Of a DNA stretch of 64,000 nucleotides, positions 42,439 through 52,102 are shown in pieces. Both the position numbers and the translations under genes were made by a program. The DNA is taken from the NCBI RefSeq assembly GCF_010111755.1, contig NC_088953.1, forward strand, positions 186,001 through 250,000. The letters are read 5' to 3'. The DNA is from Nakaseomyces glabratus (Eukaryota > Ascomycota > Saccharomycetes > Saccharomycetales > Saccharomycetaceae). Position 1 is the first letter of the stretch, and each line of letters opens with the position of its first letter. The notes under the pieces were generated by a model. The model worked only from the letters and a program-made list of their open reading frames with translations, did no database searches and was not told the DNA's origin.

Positions 42439-43240
42439 TTCATCAGGTTCAATCTTGTAATCCTCCAGTGTACAGCCAATCCGCCATCCCTTCAGTACTC
42501 GGCTGATCTGAAACCGCCATATTTAAACTTATACTACAGAATAGTCTGGCTTACAAGTGCAGTACTCAGAAGTAACTCCAGCATTGCCCAAGAGAATGGA
42601 GGTTTGTGAAGTTTATAGGCATGCCTAACACTATAGCGTACATGGTGATTATATGATTCAGTGCGTATACTCCGATTCAGTGATTATACTCCACCAAATC
42701 TGCATGCACTTACTGAAGCTCCTCACGAGGTACCAGTTTATAAGTATTTAACGGAATATGTTGGGCTTGTATTGTAGTGTTAGTTCCTGCATTTGTTGTT
42801 GTCAATTCTGCACATTCTAGTCAGACAGAATCTTTCATATCATAATTCTGCCAACAGCATCTCATATCAAGTTCTGCTATCAAAAAATAACATCAACCTC
42901 TTTCTCTATGAATAAGTTTCACGTCCCATGGTCTATTTCAGTTCGTGGTATTATGCCCAGTCAGTACACTGTGTCCTAATTTCACTATATCGCTTCCATT
43001 TCAGGTGCGCATACTTCTCACCTGGCGATACGAAATCTAGTGCTTCTCATCTGGTTTTGATTCTATCGTTTCAAGTACATCTATTTTGTTATTATCACTA
43101 GGTGTTACTTGTTGCTAGCGTATGTGTAATTGGTGCCATGTGTACGTTATGGCACGGTGTTAGCTCCGGTGTTATAGAGGTCTTTGTGTAACATAGAACG
43201 GTACCATATGACTTTTCGTATATAGTAGCTCTAAGGTGTC
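42439..43240. repeat. 802-bp upstream repeat, right copy
   Basis: Second copy of the region at 40100-40901. It directly precedes the start of paralogue B and ends at a sequence (ggtgtctg) after which the two copies diverge completely. No LTR follows this copy. Confidence 0.92.
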
Positions 43241-43990
43241 TGGGTGTTTCTGCTACTTAGGACTTGATATTCTAAAAATAGAAATCTACTAATGCATCAC
43301 TTAGTACTAAAAGGAGAATAGAAGTTACTCGTTCAAAAAACCATTACACGTGCTGTTCAAACACGAAAAATTCAGAAAAAATTTTTTCGTTTCCGCTTCT
43401 CTTGTGCGGGGTTCTCTCTGTCTCTCTGCGTGTTTCAGCTGCTTCCACCACCGAATTCTACACCTTCTCTGTGTTCTCACAGCCCCTCAGTGATCTCTCA
43501 AGTGTATTCTGTTACGTTCCGCTCTCCCCGGAGTCTCCGCGACCCGATTACCCGATTTATTCCGAGTTGGTCCTTCTACTTAGGGCAAAGGGTGTAGAAT
43601 GTAATGTATGGGTGTTTCCATTCTTCTGTAAACTGCCTTTCAGTATTCAACCTGTACTTACAAGTGGTCTTGTGCGCATGGTTCTAAGGGTGTGTGTTTT
43701 GTGTTTTGTGTTTTTGTGTTTGTGTCTCTGTGCCTTTCTTTGTACGATGGAACGAGCTTTTTGCTTTGTTAGCTGGGCTGTGTCTAGGCGGGTTTTGGGC
43801 GGTAATCTTGAAAAGACCATGTGGTGCAACCTCCTTTCTGGGGGGCAAGGCGTCTCCATAAGATTCTGAGATCTGGAGATCTGGAGATCTGGGAGAGAGA
43901 GATCTGAGCAGTCGGCGGTTAATTATATCGTAGGGGGGAGAAAGAAGACACAGACAAGCACGGAGGAAAGAAATAGCCATAAAAATAAAG
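43241..43990. other. BOI1 upstream region
   Basis: Unique spacer of 750 bp. It contains an E-box CACGTG (43347-43352; Cbf1 or Pho4), an SBF-like CACGAAAA (43362-43369), a Reb1-type TTACCCG (43548-43554) and a GGAGATCT tandem array in the BOI1 leader (43868-43903). The 155-codon frame at 43402-43869 has biased T/G-rich composition and no domain, so it is not called. Confidence 0.55.
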
Positions 43991-46990
43991 ATGGTTCCTG
44001 TGTATGTGTGTGTGAATGAGTACAGGCGACGGATGGAGGATGAGATAGACATGAAGCCCGGGGACAAGATCGAGGTGCTGATGGATGACGGGGAGTACAA
44101 GGACGGGTGGTACCAAGGGAAGAATCTGCGCACCGCGCAGGTCGGGCTGTACCCGGCGGTGTTCACACAGCCCATCGGCCATACGACTAGAACCACCGCG
44201 AAGTCAGATAGACGTGTGCCCACGCCCAAGCTAGACCACGGGAACTTCGTAGATACCAGAATGTCGGGAGCGGGTGGCCACGCTGTGGGCGCTGTGGGCG
44301 CTGTGGGTGCTGCTAGCGCTGTGGGTGCGGAGACACCGCCGCTCAGCGCTAGCAGTGTGGCCACTAGCGCCGTGCACTCGACGCTGAACGACATAGACCT
44401 TGCGCTGGCGGAGCTGAGGAAGGACTCGGTGACGCTGAGCCAGCCTCCGCAGGTGTCAGGCGAGTCGCTGCCGCCCACTCCCATGTCTCGAGACAGCGGT
44501 GCTGGGTTCGCGGCAGGCAACCCCGTCAGCCATGGCCATGCCAGCCATACTGGCCATGCTAGCTATAGTGTTCCGCTGTCCAGGGATAGGATCATCGCCT
44601 GGGCGCCGAAGGATGTCGCAGAGTATATGCTTTCCCGGGGGTTTGACTTCACCACCGCTTCGAAGTTCCAGAAACACCAGATTACGGGTATCATCTTGCT
44701 TGAGATGCAGACCAACATGCTGAAGGAGATAGAGATCAGCTCGTTCGGGATACGCTTCGAGCTGGAGAAGGAGATCAACCACTTGCGTTCCGTAGTTTAC
44801 AACAATAGCACGCCGCGGTTGCATAGCAACAACTGGGATGGCTCCAGGTCAGCGTCGCAGAACACTAATAGAGACAGCGTGCTCATCTCGCCTCCGAGCC
44901 AGATGGTGTCATCGCAGACTGAGAAACCGTACCGCTCGTTGGACAATTTGCAAAATCCAGCAAGGATACGGAAATCTTCTACTTCAAACAGGCCTGCATC
45001 GACCATCATCTCGTCGGAGTCCTATAACAGAAGACCTAGTGAAATTCATAGTCTATCCTCCAGAGTTCCAACGGGCGGACTCTCCGTCCCAGGCTCAAAT
45101 AATAGCTCTAACCCAAACTTTAACCCAGCATTGTATGCTGTGCCAGTGGATGAAATACTGAAGGACGGCACAATATTTGAGTCCCCCGGAAGAGCACCAA
45201 AACCACCTTCTTATCCAAGCCCAGTACAACCACCTCAATCGCCAATGGCAAAGCCAAACAAAGGTAACAGCCCTTACATGGTCGCACCTCCTAAGTTTGA
45301 GAGTAGAACCCCATCATTGGCATCCAGTGCATCGTTGGTCAATTCCAGCAATTCAATCCTTACGAGCTCCTCGGACCTGGGGAATAATTCATCTAAGTTT
45401 AAATTTCCTGCTAACCAGAACGACAAGGTCTCGGGATTACTAGCACCCAGCAAAGAGATCTCCCCCAGCTTGGAAATGGATGGCCTAAGCGGGAGAACAA
45501 GCTCTTCGGGAACAAGAGATGTTGCTCTGGGTGATTCTGACACACCAATCAATCTACCTAATCATTCGAGGAAATCAAGTGGTCTGAAGAGAAACTCTGT
45601 CGTATACAAGACGCATAAGAAAAGTGAATCCGGTGGTTCCTTCGTTGAACTCTTCAACAGGATATCCATGCTTTCTCCAGGGAAAGATGAAGATCCGATT
45701 AACGGACATAAAAGATCTTCAAGCTCTGCTACGTATCAAAGTCATACGCATAGAAGATCAGCCAGCAACGCTACAATCCAACATCATTCTAGAAACTCAT
45801 CTCAAAACTTGAATCATATGAGGCAGCCATCAATAGATGAACAGAGACACAGAAGAAACTCCTCGCAAAATTTAGCTCATATGAGACAGCCCTCAATGGA
45901 TGGAGCCAGACATAGAAGGAACTCTTCAAGGTTGTCATTCTTTGGAGGTAAAGGTGATAACTTACTACAAACATTGTCTCCTAATGTACTGACAAGTCAA
46001 AGTCATAGTCGTAAAGGCTCTTATATTACAAGTCCTTTCAAGCAACAATTTACAGACGCCGTGACAAATTTGGAGTCACCGACTGCAAATAGCAATGGTA
46101 TATTATCTCCCAGCAAGGCCAAATCTCCTCAAAAATTCACGTCCCCACTTAAGTCAACACCTAACACTACAAAACATGACGACAAGAAAACTGGTGAGAA
46201 ACCACTTGTTCATAAAAATAGAATTGATAACATCCTGAAGGATGAGGAAGAAAAGAAAAGGTCGGTAAGTGAAACGGCCGTTAAAGATAAATCTTCAAGA
46301 CTAGCAAGGCCAATAAGACCAGCAAATAATAAACAGCAAACATCAGCATTCCAGGAAGGTCTTAGATCAATCACTGTTCAGGAGGCTATGAAAACTGCAG
46401 ATTGTTCTGGTTGGATGAGTAAAAAAGGTAGTGGGCCTATGGGTACATGGAAAGAAAGATTTTTTGTGTTACATGGGACAAGGTTGTCATATTTTGCTAG
46501 TGTAAATGATACGAAAGAACGTGGTTTGATTGATATCACAGCACACCGTGTTGTTCCGGCTAATGAAGATGATAAGTTAGTTGCACTCTATGCCGCAAGT
46601 GTAGGAAAGGGTAGATTCTGTATCAAATTATTACCTCCACAACCAGGTTCCAAAAAGGGTTTGACATTCACACAGCCAAAGATACACTATTTGGCTGTTG
46701 AAACTAAGGATGAAATGAGAGCATGGCTTTCAGCATTGATAAAAGCTACTATAGATTTTGATACATCTGTTCCTGTCATAAGTTCATATGCAACTCCTAC
46801 TGTCTCTTTGTCAAAGGCCAAAGAAATGTTGTCTGAGGCTAGAAAGTTGACACAAGAAAGAGACAACGAAAGGAGATTCGATGAGACCGATGAAGATAAG
46901 CTTTACTGGGAAGAACAATTACAGCAGAACAGTTCAAGTTCGTTGGCTGATTCGAAAAAGCTGGACCAATTTGGTCAGGAGTATTTTTAA
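43991..46990 (+). CDS. BOI1: Boi1/Boi2 polarity scaffold (SH3-SAM-PH)
   Basis: A protein of 999 residues (S. cerevisiae Boi1 has 980). SH3 domain at about 1-60 (PVYVCVNEYRRR, DGWYQGKN, GLYPAVF). SAM domain at about 197-267 (WAPKDVAEYMLSRGFDF). A proline-rich Bem1-binding type motif KPPSYPSPVQPP lies near 408-420. A long Ser-rich centre holds three tandem RRNSSQNL-type repeats (about 595-650). The PH domain is at about 805-920 (SGWMSKKGSG, WKERFFVL, MRAWLSALI). Boi proteins act with Cdc42, Bem1 and the exocyst at sites of bud growth. N-terminal low-complexity AVGAVGA and HGHASH tracts are encoded by short repeats. CDC27 lies convergent on the right, as for S. cerevisiae BOI1. Confidence 0.95.
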   Translation: MVPVYVCVNEYRRRMEDEIDMKPGDKIEVLMDDGEYKDGWYQGKNLRTAQVGLYPAVFTQPIGHTTRTTAKSDRRVPTPKLDHGNFVDTRMSGAGGHAVGAVGAVGAASAVGAETPPLSASSVATSAVHSTLNDIDLALAELRKDSVTLSQPPQVSGESLPPTPMSRDSGAGFAAGNPVSHGHASHTGHASYSVPLSRDRIIAWAPKDVAEYMLSRGFDFTTASKFQKHQITGIILLEMQTNMLKEIEISSFGIRFELEKEINHLRSVVYNNSTPRLHSNNWDGSRSASQNTNRDSVLISPPSQMVSSQTEKPYRSLDNLQNPARIRKSSTSNRPASTIISSESYNRRPSEIHSLSSRVPTGGLSVPGSNNSSNPNFNPALYAVPVDEILKDGTIFESPGRAPKPPSYPSPVQPPQSPMAKPNKGNSPYMVAPPKFESRTPSLASSASLVNSSNSILTSSSDLGNNSSKFKFPANQNDKVSGLLAPSKEISPSLEMDGLSGRTSSSGTRDVALGDSDTPINLPNHSRKSSGLKRNSVVYKTHKKSESGGSFVELFNRISMLSPGKDEDPINGHKRSSSSATYQSHTHRRSASNATIQHHSRNSSQNLNHMRQPSIDEQRHRRNSSQNLAHMRQPSMDGARHRRNSSRLSFFGGKGDNLLQTLSPNVLTSQSHSRKGSYITSPFKQQFTDAVTNLESPTANSNGILSPSKAKSPQKFTSPLKSTPNTTKHDDKKTGEKPLVHKNRIDNILKDEEEKKRSVSETAVKDKSSRLARPIRPANNKQQTSAFQEGLRSITVQEAMKTADCSGWMSKKGSGPMGTWKERFFVLHGTRLSYFASVNDTKERGLIDITAHRVVPANEDDKLVALYAASVGKGRFCIKLLPPQPGSKKGLTFTQPKIHYLAVETKDEMRAWLSALIKATIDFDTSVPVISSYATPTVSLSKAKEMLSEARKLTQERDNERRFDETDEDKLYWEEQLQQNSSSSLADSKKLDQFGQEYF

Positions 46991-47178
46991 AAATTTAATA
47001 TTTACTATTCATCTGTTGTTTAATTGGTTAGCATGAATGAGTTGAGTTCATGAGTATAATGCATAATTTAAAAGGTTTCTAATGTAATATTACAATATTG
47101 TTTAGTTGTCTGTCAATACTATCGATGCCTAAGTGATTGATACGTAAATAATAAGTCCTATATAGCTCCTAAGGCAAG

Positions 47179-49488
47179 TCATTCTTGCCTATGGCATTTT
47201 TCAAGTGCATCCAAAATTAACTGGTTTCCCTTTGGATCTAAATTCATCGCAACGGTGAATTCTCGTATTGCTTCATTTTTGCGACCCATTATCTGATACA
47301 ACTGTCCCAGCACAAAGTGCACTGTTGGTTCCTCCGGTGTTAATTTACTCAATTCTTCAAAGCTCTGGAGAGCTAAGTTATAGCGGCCCATAGCATACAA
47401 CAGATTGGCTCTCTTAAACCTTGCAAGGTTAGAATTTGGTTGAAGAGTGCATGCCAGTTCATAGTATTCAAGGGCCTTGTCTTGGTATTCGAGTTTTTCG
47501 AGTGCAACACCACAACAGCAAATTAAAACAGCATTTATGGGGTATATCTGTCGGGCTTTTTCAAAATACAATAATGCTTCATCATAATGTCCTAGCTTCA
47601 TCGAATATATACCCATACCGTAATATGCATTGTAATGTCTTGGATCACACGCAATTGCTTTCCTAAAGCACTTTTTAGCGGCATCAAACGAGTCGTTGGA
47701 AGAGCATTCATGGCCTTGTAAAGTGTATGCATAAGCAAACTTTGGGTCAATCTTAGTAGCTTTCTCAAACGCTTCAATTGCATCTTCATGATCTTTCTTT
47801 AAAGAAAGATAATTACCTACACAACACCAAGTTTCGGGTTTATTAGGATAGTAAGTTAGCAAATAGTCAACAAGGCTAGCTAACCTTTTATAATCTTGTA
47901 AATGCCACAGTAACGTAGAAAATATTTCAGTGTCCGATATCCTATAAGGTTGTAGTTCAAAAAGCTGCATAAAGTATATTGATGCCATTTCATAATTAAC
48001 AATCTCGTAATGAAGTTTACCAAGTTGGGCTAGACACCAGGGCATATTTTTTACTATGTGGTCAGGGATACAATTGTGGAACAAACGGATTGCTTTATAT
48101 GCATCATACGTCGAACAGCATTTTGCGATCAACCCAAATATATATGACAGATCGGAAAGCTTCATTTCTTTGCCGTTGTTTGATAACAATTTCATGGCCA
48201 ATTGAGATTCATCAATTTCATCTTCCTCTCTAAAAGTTAGATCTTGAAATTCGTTAGAGCTTTTTATTGTTTGAGGTGTTTTAGTTAATGTATCTCTATG
48301 GTTTTCATTAGTTGAGAAAAGTTTTGATGGAGGTGTTGAAAATAATTTGCCTTTAGTCTTTGATTTCGCCTGCGAATTGACTGAAGAGTGGTTACTTTTA
48401 TACGTGATCTTGTTGTTCGAGTTGGCAAAGAGTGGTCCCCCGCTGCTGACTCCTTTAACAGCATATGATGGTGTCTTATGAGCACTACTAAAAGAATTTT
48501 GGGAGGCTGGACCAGAATTAGAACTAGGAGAAGTCGTTGAAATAAATGCAGATGTGGTAGTGTTTGTAGTTCTCACCACAGGAGGGGAATTAGTACTTTT
48601 GAAAGGGGTAAACAACAGTGATGAACCTGATGAGAATGGTCGTGCTTTCTTTACTCGTGAAGTACTTTGAAAACTTGATTTGGCTCTATGCTTTGAATTT
48701 GATTGTTGGTGAGAAGTAATAGTATCAGGTGGAATTCCTAATGATAGGGGGTTATTAATAGCGGATTCTGTATTGTATACTAAGAGGGGGGTTCTATAAT
48801 ATTCTGTCCATTCTCTATTTCTTTTTTCTAAAGTTCTGTAGTGGTTAGGAAGATCAACACTAGTACCCATTTTATTCAGTTGTGCCATGGCCTCCCATAA
48901 ATAAGGGTTATAGGACAACGCCTTTTGATAGTGTCCCTTACTATCATCCATTTTAGATATTTTATAATACAAGTTACCCAACAGACAGTGTACAGTCGCC
49001 TCAGTGGGACCATGTGGTAATGGCATCCGCTCATTCCGGTTTTCTTTCTCATTTCCTTCGATAATATCAAATTTTAAAAGACTTCTCTCAGAACTTTCCA
49101 TTTCTATTTCATTACTGGACTTCAGGAATCGGAGTAGCGATGTAATTGCCTTGTCCATATGTTTTGACAATGCCAGCGCAGATTTGGCAAACACAAAGCA
49201 TGTTGCCAGGTTTCTTTCTATATATGGCTCAGCAGCCTTCATTGCAACAAGGTGTTTCCCATTCAAGTATAACGCTAAGCAGTAATAATACTCATAGTAC
49301 GGTAGGTAGAAATGTGATTTATCCAGTATTGAGCATTCTGCATGCATGATTTCACCGTAAAATTCAGCAGAGTCGTAGCTTAGGTCTTCTAAACAGCTTC
49401 TGATCACATCCTGCAACTGTTGTATACGTTCTAGGCTATTGCTATCCTCTTCAGATTCCGGCACGGACTTCCCATTCGAATCAACCAT
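47179..49488 (-). CDS. CDC27: Anaphase-promoting complex subunit Cdc27 (APC3)
   Basis: A protein of 769 residues (758 in S. cerevisiae). N-terminal TPR region (about 30-215). A Ser/Thr/Lys-rich disordered insert (about 255-415) is a likely CDK-regulated loop. A C-terminal superhelix of consecutive TPRs (about 430-765) includes PETWCCVGNYLSLKKDHEDA, FAYAYTLQGHE and YNAYYGMGIYSMKLGHYDEA. Cdc27 forms part of the TPR arm of the APC/C and contacts the IR tails of Cdc20, Cdh1 and Apc10. Start at the ATG at 49488. It converges with BOI1, as in S. cerevisiae. The 1.1-kb upstream spacer is unusually long. Confidence 0.96.
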   Translation of the reverse strand: MVDSNGKSVPESEEDSNSLERIQQLQDVIRSCLEDLSYDSAEFYGEIMHAECSILDKSHFYLPYYEYYYCLALYLNGKHLVAMKAAEPYIERNLATCFVFAKSALALSKHMDKAITSLLRFLKSSNEIEMESSERSLLKFDIIEGNEKENRNERMPLPHGPTEATVHCLLGNLYYKISKMDDSKGHYQKALSYNPYLWEAMAQLNKMGTSVDLPNHYRTLEKRNREWTEYYRTPLLVYNTESAINNPLSLGIPPDTITSHQQSNSKHRAKSSFQSTSRVKKARPFSSGSSLLFTPFKSTNSPPVVRTTNTTTSAFISTTSPSSNSGPASQNSFSSAHKTPSYAVKGVSSGGPLFANSNNKITYKSNHSSVNSQAKSKTKGKLFSTPPSKLFSTNENHRDTLTKTPQTIKSSNEFQDLTFREEDEIDESQLAMKLLSNNGKEMKLSDLSYIFGLIAKCCSTYDAYKAIRLFHNCIPDHIVKNMPWCLAQLGKLHYEIVNYEMASIYFMQLFELQPYRISDTEIFSTLLWHLQDYKRLASLVDYLLTYYPNKPETWCCVGNYLSLKKDHEDAIEAFEKATKIDPKFAYAYTLQGHECSSNDSFDAAKKCFRKAIACDPRHYNAYYGMGIYSMKLGHYDEALLYFEKARQIYPINAVLICCCGVALEKLEYQDKALEYYELACTLQPNSNLARFKRANLLYAMGRYNLALQSFEELSKLTPEEPTVHFVLGQLYQIMGRKNEAIREFTVAMNLDPKGNQLILDALEKCHRQE

Positions 49489-50611
49489 TCTGTGTTTACA
49501 ACTTGCTGTATTTATATAGCAATGTGGATTTAAGAATCAGAGAAATAAATGGCTAATATAACGTCAGTAGGATTCAAATAAAAACACTTTGATCTAGGAA
49601 TTATAAAGTCAGGAAGTCTCTTTTACAGAATTGATATTTTAATGATTGCCCTCTTTATTTGTGTTGTAACCGGTTTTTTGTCAATTTTGTTCAAACAATG
49701 CGATGCGATGCGATGGAATGCGGAGAGACCGCAATGGACACAAAATAAAGTCAAAGAATTGGAATAACGAACATATAAAAGTTGCTAAAGGTAATTTCAC
49801 AGTCAAATGTTCATTTGTGAGTTAGAGGATAACAGTTTTGGCAGATCTATTTGCTTTCTTCCTGATCAAAATAATCAAATTTTATGGCAGAACACATATT
49901 TATTAAAGAAAAGAACAATACATATTTATGTAAAAGACATAAAATTCCTAGAAGTTCAAAACCTAAAGAACTGGGGTTAGAGAAACTGTCTAAGATTTAG
50001 ATTGATATTATAAAAGTATCTTAAAAGGGTATTTTTAGCAATTTTTTAGAGATAATTATCGTCAGCGTATTTCTTCTAAGCGATTACACAATCTGGACTC
50101 CAGAAAAACCCTTTGACAATATAATTGTCCCTCTTTTCTTGAGTGTTATCCTTTTGAGTGGCTTCAATAGTTGGTTGCATTGCTTATTATGAAATTGATG
50201 ATTGTAATTTAATGTTTTGTAGATGTTTTATTGTTATGTGATCACCATTTGAAAATGAATTATAACCTACATTCCAAGACGGAAACTCTACAAGAAGATT
50301 AAAAATACTGGTATTTATACCTTTCTACAGATCTAGTTCAATATTAAGAAATGACTTTCATTTTGTGTTGAAACACTATATTCCTGAAACTATAATACTT
50401 CCGATAGATATAGTCTTGTAATTTACCCAATCGGGTAAATTACAAGGTCTTCAATACGATTGTCGACTAGAGTTAGATATTTGAGGTGTAATAAGTAAGT
50501 TTTAGATCATTAACCATGTTGGACCCTCTATTACAAGCTAGATAATTATGAAAAAATGCTACATGAAAAAAAAATATATGGACCTTGTTTCATGTTTGAT
50601 TAATGCTAATG
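49489..50611. other. Long spacer upstream of CDC27
   Basis: Region of 1,123 bp between the CDC27 start and the RAI1 stop, at a synteny junction between blocks that are on chromosomes II and VII in S. cerevisiae. It has a GCGAT triple repeat (49700-49714) and a perfect inverted repeat (50415-50446, separate entry). No tRNA B-box, snoRNA box pair or protein domain was recognised. Confidence 0.55.
50415..50446. repeat. Perfect inverted repeat, 14-bp arms and 4-nt loop
   Basis: Arms 50415-50428 and 50433-50446 are exact reverse complements around an AATC loop. Read on the minus strand, 50432-50438 is TTACCCG, a Reb1 core. No T-run follows and the neighbours are eukaryotic, so this is not a bacterial-type terminator. 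It could be a cruciform, a paired binding site or a 3'-end roadblock for RAI1. Confidence 0.85.
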
Positions 50612-51814
50612 TTAATCAGCTTTTGGGGTTTCCTCAGATGGGACTCTTAGTGACTCCCTCCATTCTTTAAATTCAGGTGTCAAAATGCCATCTTCTAGCA
50701 CATACCTGGAGTATTCACCATCTTGTTCCTCTATCTCTGACAACCTCAAGTGGTTGTTTTCGTACACCAGACGGTATGCTCTTATATTACCGCTCTGTTC
50801 TCTTGGTATAATCTTTAAAAGCCAGTCAGTGAACAGTCCATACCATTTGATGGCATCTAGACAGGATTGCCCCAACGTTGGATTGTTAGCCTTGATAATC
50901 ACTGGGATCTCTTCTGTGCTGAATTCTTCAACTGTCTTGAGCATGTACTGATCATCTCTGAAACCGTAAATCACTCTGGGCACACCCACCAGAAAGCATT
51001 GTAACCATGCTCTGAACATCTTCTTTTCAAATCTTCTTACATCATTGGTTGTTGATATTTGTGAACTACACTTCAGTTCGGTGTAATGTTTCAAGTTATC
51101 TTTGCCCTCTTCCTTGAAGTCGAATATACAGTCGATCTCAGCACCCAATACAACTTTACACTCCCCAACACCTGTCCTCACCACCGTTATGTATTCATCA
51201 CCATTATTCAATATTTTACGAGGTCTTTTCTCAATGACTTCTCTCTCAACATATGGCAATGGCTTATCCAAGGTAGCTATACCTTCAAATTTGTAACCCG
51301 TGTAAGTATCTATCTGCTGCCTTGAAGTCCCCGCTTGCTGTCTGCTATTTACGCCACTGCTATTGCTCTCATTAGTTGCGGCATTGTAATCTGAAACATC
51401 CTTAATGAATAATTGCCCATCATAGGAAACTATCCGCAAATCAACCTTATTGAAGTTTGGTGGCTCCATTGAGGCTCTGATCAGCTTTGACATAATACCT
51501 CTAAATGTTATAATATCTACATTGGATTTCTTATTCTTCTTCTTCTCATACTCCATAAGAGTATCTAGCAGGCCTTTCAAACTACACCGGTCTTTGAAAT
51601 CTTTTGCGACATCCCTAAACTTACTTGCACCCGCGGAAAGATCAATACCATGCTCAATCTCTTGATCAGGTAGGTAGTAATATCTCAGGTTAATATCGTC
51701 GCTAACTAAGTACTCCTCAGTTTGATTTCTGGAGTAGTAGCCTATCTCCTTTGGCTGTTTCAACGCCGTAGTGGTACCTTTCTGATTGACAAACAAATTC
51801 GCACTGATCCCCAT
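50612..51814 (-). CDS. RAI1: Rai1/DXO family decapping and 5'-end quality-control enzyme
   Basis: A protein of 400 residues (S. cerevisiae Rai1 has 387). The active-site residues of the Rai1/DXO fold are visible: R105 (TFRG), E177 (FEG), E226 and D228 in GAEIDC, and E246-K248 in YTELKCS. Rai1 stabilises the nuclear exonuclease Rat1 and removes faulty 5' ends (pyrophosphohydrolase, decapping), linking rRNA processing and transcription termination. An Asn/Ser/Gln-rich insert (about 144-170) is longer than expected. It is divergent from GUS1, as in S. cerevisiae, and shares with it a promoter carrying PAC and two RRPE elements. Confidence 0.95.
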
Positions 51815-51936
51815 ATCTCAAAGATTACTATCACTGGTTCCGGAACTACTACAATAACCTCAATGCCGTGCTGATCTCTGAACTAAACCACCCAATTGAC
51901 AACTGCTTTATCGAGGCTATCTATTATGGTCCTGAG

Positions 51937-52000
51937 CTCATCGCAACATTTTTCAGCTTTACGGCTGCTGAAAAATTTCAAAATCTCAGTGAAAAATTTC
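51937..52000. promoter_or_regulatory. PAC and paired RRPE in the RAI1 / GUS1 divergent promoter
   Basis: PAC (CTCATCGC, 51937-51944; GCGATGAG on the RAI1 strand) is followed by two TGAAAAATTTC RRPE elements (51969-51979 and 51990-52000). They lie about 125-185 bp from the RAI1 ATG and 100-165 bp from the GUS1 ATG. This fits joint regulation of an rRNA-processing and a translation gene. Confidence 0.75.
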
Positions 52001-52102
52001 AAGGTGATGCCCAGTGAATAAAGTAACTCCTTCAATTTAAAAAGTTGTGTGTTAGTGTCGGTTGATTGCATTACTGTTCCTCTCCACAATACAGTAAGAA
52101 TT

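Noticed and set aside
43402..43869. 155-codon frame upstream of BOI1
   Set aside because: T/G-rich biased translation without domain, overlapping promoter elements and the BOI1 leader.
50415..50446. Intrinsic bacterial-type terminator
   Set aside because: No U-tract and a eukaryotic nuclear context.
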